Of a stretch of 17,377 bases of DNA, positions 15,731 through 17,377 are shown one piece after another. Under the pieces are notes generated by a model. That model did no database searches and was not told the origin of the DNA. It saw only the letters and a list, made by a program, of their open reading frames with translations. The DNA is from CAZMRW01 sp964568805 (lineage in GTDB: Bacteria; Pseudomonadota; Gammaproteobacteria; Methylococcales; Methylomonadaceae): the NCBI GenBank assembly GCA_964568805.1, contig CAZMRW010000087.1, forward strand, positions 1-17,377. The letters run 5' to 3'. Position 1 is the stretch's first letter; each line of letters begins with the position of its first letter. Position numbers and translations under genes: made by a program.

Positions 15731-15766
15731 ATCCGGAATCAAGGAAGACTTCCCTGCCTTCCGGAT
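15731..15766. repeat. Hairpin, probable part of an intergenic repeat
   Basis: ATCCGGAA (15731-15738) pairs with TTCCGGAT (15759-15766). The loop contains the near-palindrome GGAAGACTTCC. No U-run follows on either side, so it is not a terminator. Confidence 0.5.
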
Positions 15767-15811
15767 GCCGCCATCTCCTGTTGAAATAACGGTAACTTAT
15801 CGGGTTATTAT

Positions 15812-15843
15812 AATCAAAAATCAACAGAGCTCATGATGCTCTG
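15812..15843 (-). terminator. Likely intrinsic terminator of the HPF gene
   Basis: On the minus strand CAGAGC pairs with GCTCTG (15825-15843) around a 7-nt loop, followed by TTGATTTTTGATT. It begins 22 nt beyond the HPF stop codon. The stem is short but the position and U-rich tail fit. Confidence 0.55.
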
Positions 15844-15865
15844 ATCATTTTCCGACAACAGCGTA

Positions 15866-16231
15866 TTACAGTTCCTCATTATTTTGAACGGGGTGTGTTT
15901 TAACTTCACCCCGCTGAATCCGGGCATAATCCTCCACTTGTCTGATCGCGGCATCAAAGGCATCGCGTATTGCGACATAGACATCTTCATGAGCTTTTTT
16001 ATCATGATGCTCCCGACTGATGACAATTTCTTTGTTCGGCGTAGTGATGTCAATGCGGATATGATACAGATTACCCTGGTGATGGTGGTGATGTTCGGCC
16101 TCAACTGCCACTCTGCAACTCATAATATGAGAGTGAAATTTTTCGAGCTTGCCGGCTTTTTCACGAATTTTCGCCTCTACGAATTCGGACGGGGGTATTC
16201 CGCGAAAAGTGATTTGTAATGGAATTTGCAT
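15866..16231 (-). CDS. hpf: Ribosome hibernation-promoting factor / RaiA-type ribosome-binding protein, short form
   Basis: This is a ribosome-associated stress protein that binds the 30S decoding region in stationary phase and blocks or dimerises ribosomes. The 121-residue protein has the beta-alpha-beta-beta-beta-alpha layout: PLQITFRGIPPSEFVEAKIREKAGKLEK, then strands from CRVAVEA to HIRIDITTPNKEIVISRE, then the final helix DVYVAIRDAFDAAIRQVEDY. It lacks the C-terminal dimerisation domain of long HPF. An uninterrupted run of five His (47-51) lies in the loop between two strands. The ATG at 16231 follows AGGAG by 6 nt. The gene stands alone between two gaps and has a likely terminator of its own. 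HPF, RaiA and unassigned paralogues cannot be separated by eye. Confidence 0.9.
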   Translation of the reverse strand: MQIPLQITFRGIPPSEFVEAKIREKAGKLEKFHSHIMSCRVAVEAEHHHHHQGNLYHIRIDITTPNKEIVISREHHDKKAHEDVYVAIRDAFDAAIRQVEDYARIQRGEVKTHPVQNNEEL

Positions 16232-16422
16232 AGTATTCTCCTCTTCATATTACTTCTAATCGTTTAACAAGATTATTTATCAACTTCACCCTCATAGCAA
16301 CAGATATAAATTTCTAACAGGCTATCGCAGAGCTCTACAGACTGGAAATGCTATTTAAAAGTCAGCTGACATGCCTCTTGAAATCATCGACGCCAATTGA
16401 ATCGGAATCCTGACTAAAGTTC

Positions 16423-17196
16423 CTAATGATGGCGGCGCAACAACGGATTTTGCCTGTAATAATCTTGTAACTGACTATAAACAGCGGCAAATTGAATCTG
16501 GAGAAGTTCCGGCGCACAGAAAAAATATTCGCTGGTTACGGCAAAAAATTCAGCAGGACTGGTGGCCGCATAGGGATTAATGCAGGCGCGGTGGTGATGT
16601 TCAACCCGTCGAACCAGGCTTTCATAAGCCGCTGTGAAATGAGTTGTCCACGTTGAGACAGCCATACCTCGATGCAACGGCGGAAAGCCGTCGGCGGGCC
16701 CATTCAACATATCCAGCTTATGGGCAATTTCATGAATCACGACATTGCGGCCGGTCCGGGATTCCCGGATATCTTGCTCAATTTCCTCCCATGACAGGAT
16801 CAGGGGACCTCGCGACCACGATTCGCCGGTTAACACCTGCTTCTGATGATGCACGACACCAGCGGCATCCCTTTCGTCCCGGTTGATCAGAAAAGCGCCC
16901 GGATATACGATTATTTCGGTCCAGCCTGACAAACAATCCAGTCCAAGCCCGAGCAACGGCAGACACGCTTGCGTGGAGATCAGCAGACACATGGCATCCG
17001 TAAGCTGCAGCCCCTGCACGCCAACAAATTGTTTTTCGTGCAGAAACAGCGTCGCCAGTTCACGCAGGCGCGCTTTCTCGACAGCAGTCAATCCCTGTAA
17101 AATAGTCAGCTTTCCGGTGACGTCCGCCCAAAGATTATACGCTATGGCATGACGGCGCAGAAGGTAACGCGTATAGGCGCGCTTGAAAAAATTCAT
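16423..17196 (-). CDS. mtfA: MtfA-type zinc metallopeptidase (M90)
   Basis: In E. coli, MtfA is a cytosolic zinc aminopeptidase that binds the repressor Mlc (DgsA) and so relieves repression of glucose-uptake genes. The 257-residue protein is close to the usual length. It shows the zinc motif HEIAHKLD (His155, His159) followed by NGPADGFPPL. The third ligand is probably Glu216 in SPAEFFAVTSEYFF. An N-terminal LLRRHAIAYNLW segment matches the family. Whether an Mlc partner exists in this organism is unknown; neither Mlc nor a PTS gene is in the window. The ATG at 17196 has only a weak ribosome site. It is separated from HPF by 191 bp and is the last gene before the right terminal repeat. Confidence 0.93.
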   Translation of the reverse strand: MNFFKRAYTRYLLRRHAIAYNLWADVTGKLTILQGLTAVEKARLRELATLFLHEKQFVGVQGLQLTDAMCLLISTQACLPLLGLGLDCLSGWTEIIVYPGAFLINRDERDAAGVVHHQKQVLTGESWSRGPLILSWEEIEQDIRESRTGRNVVIHEIAHKLDMLNGPADGFPPLHRGMAVSTWTTHFTAAYESLVRRVEHHHRACINPYAATSPAEFFAVTSEYFFCAPELLQIQFAAVYSQLQDYYRQNPLLRRHH

Positions 17197-17325
17197 TCGA
17201 TATCAGACCGAGTCTAAGCAGCCCCAATTCTACACTTTACAAATCAAACTTGTTGTCGTCTGTGTGATTCTTTACTCATTTTTATGATTCAAATTTACTG
17301 AGAGAATTAAATTGACTTTGCCTAC

Positions 17326-17373
17326 TTCTACTTTGTTAAATTAACAGGGAATTAACACCGACCTAACCTGTTG
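17326..17373. repeat. Right copy of 48-bp perfect terminal inverted repeat
   Basis: This is the exact reverse complement of 1-48, so both copies point inward with CAACAGG outermost. It is followed by AAAA at the window edge and preceded by unrelated sequence. It lies about 130 bp upstream of the mtfA start, in AT-rich DNA. Confidence 0.95.
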
Positions 17374-17377
17374 AAAA

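Larger units (their letters stand above)
15457..15865. other. Gene-free region between the SulP operon and the HPF gene
   Basis: This 409-bp region carries the likely promoter of the SulP operon on its left. It holds a long-arm hairpin at 15731-15766 and the HPF terminator at its right. A 90-codon minus-strand frame (15552-15824) has no recognisable similarity and runs through the hairpin, so I do not call it. The stretch around 15600-15770 has the look of an intergenic dispersed repeat. Confidence 0.5.

Noticed and set aside
15552..15824. 90-codon minus-strand open frame between SulP and HPF
   Set aside because: It passes through a hairpin repeat, has an unusual composition and resembles no protein.
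1..17377. Defence system, toxin-antitoxin pair, retron or prophage
   Set aside because: Every sizeable frame is accounted for by metabolism, transport or housekeeping families; no reverse transcriptase, nuclease, helicase, integrase or phage structural protein was seen.

Overview
This looks like a chromosomal segment of a gammaproteobacterium with mid-range GC. MtfA, a short HPF, DsbD, fructose-6-phosphate aldolase and a Pseudomonas-type 4-hydroxyphenylpyruvate dioxygenase all fit that class. An environmental lineage such as Methylococcales is plausible, but no ribosomal or other phylogenetic marker is present, so the order is a guess.

Left part (108-6594), aromatic amino acid catabolism. 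Tryptophan 2,3-dioxygenase lies on the minus strand. It diverges from a tight four-gene plus-strand operon: 4-hydroxyphenylpyruvate dioxygenase, homogentisate dioxygenase, fumarylacetoacetate hydrolase and maleylacetoacetate isomerase, overlapping by 1, 4 and 10 nt. Together these take 4-hydroxyphenylpyruvate to fumarate and acetoacetate. A kynureninase converges on the operon, with its 3' end overlapping the isomerase gene by 22 bp. Kynurenine formamidase, tyrosine aminotransferase and any regulator are absent from the window. The 386 bp divergent region holds palindromes, a shared 9-mer (CTCCCGATC) on both sides, and an interspersed hairpin repeat.

Middle part (6803-10841), an ATP-grasp gene and a decay zone. 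An ATP-grasp protein of unknown substrate has its motifs in circularly permuted order, as in eukaryotic-type glutathione synthetase. It abuts a wrecked dsbD that retains only its N-terminal and C-terminal periplasmic domains, in different frames, with the membrane domain gone. Next to this sits a damaged IS200/IS605-family insertion with its end hairpins. About 1.6 kb of nearly gene-free DNA follows, holding one short helical ORF (probably a truncated DUF2383-like protein), several hairpins, and a strong minus-strand intrinsic terminator with no obvious gene in front of it.

Right part (10842-17196), all on the minus strand. A run reading SulP anion transporter, fructose-6-phosphate aldolase, aldo/keto reductase and MFS transporter is a probable operon at least for its first three genes. 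Upstream of it lie a short ribosome hibernation factor with its own likely terminator, and the MtfA peptidase.

The window is bounded by a perfect 48-bp inverted repeat (1-48 and 17326-17373). No integrase or transposase associated with it is visible, so it may be either the ends of a large element or two opposed copies of a small dispersed repeat. I see no CRISPR array, tRNA, rRNA or recognisable defence system. The strongest candidates for something undescribed are the permuted ATP-grasp protein and the flanking inverted repeat.
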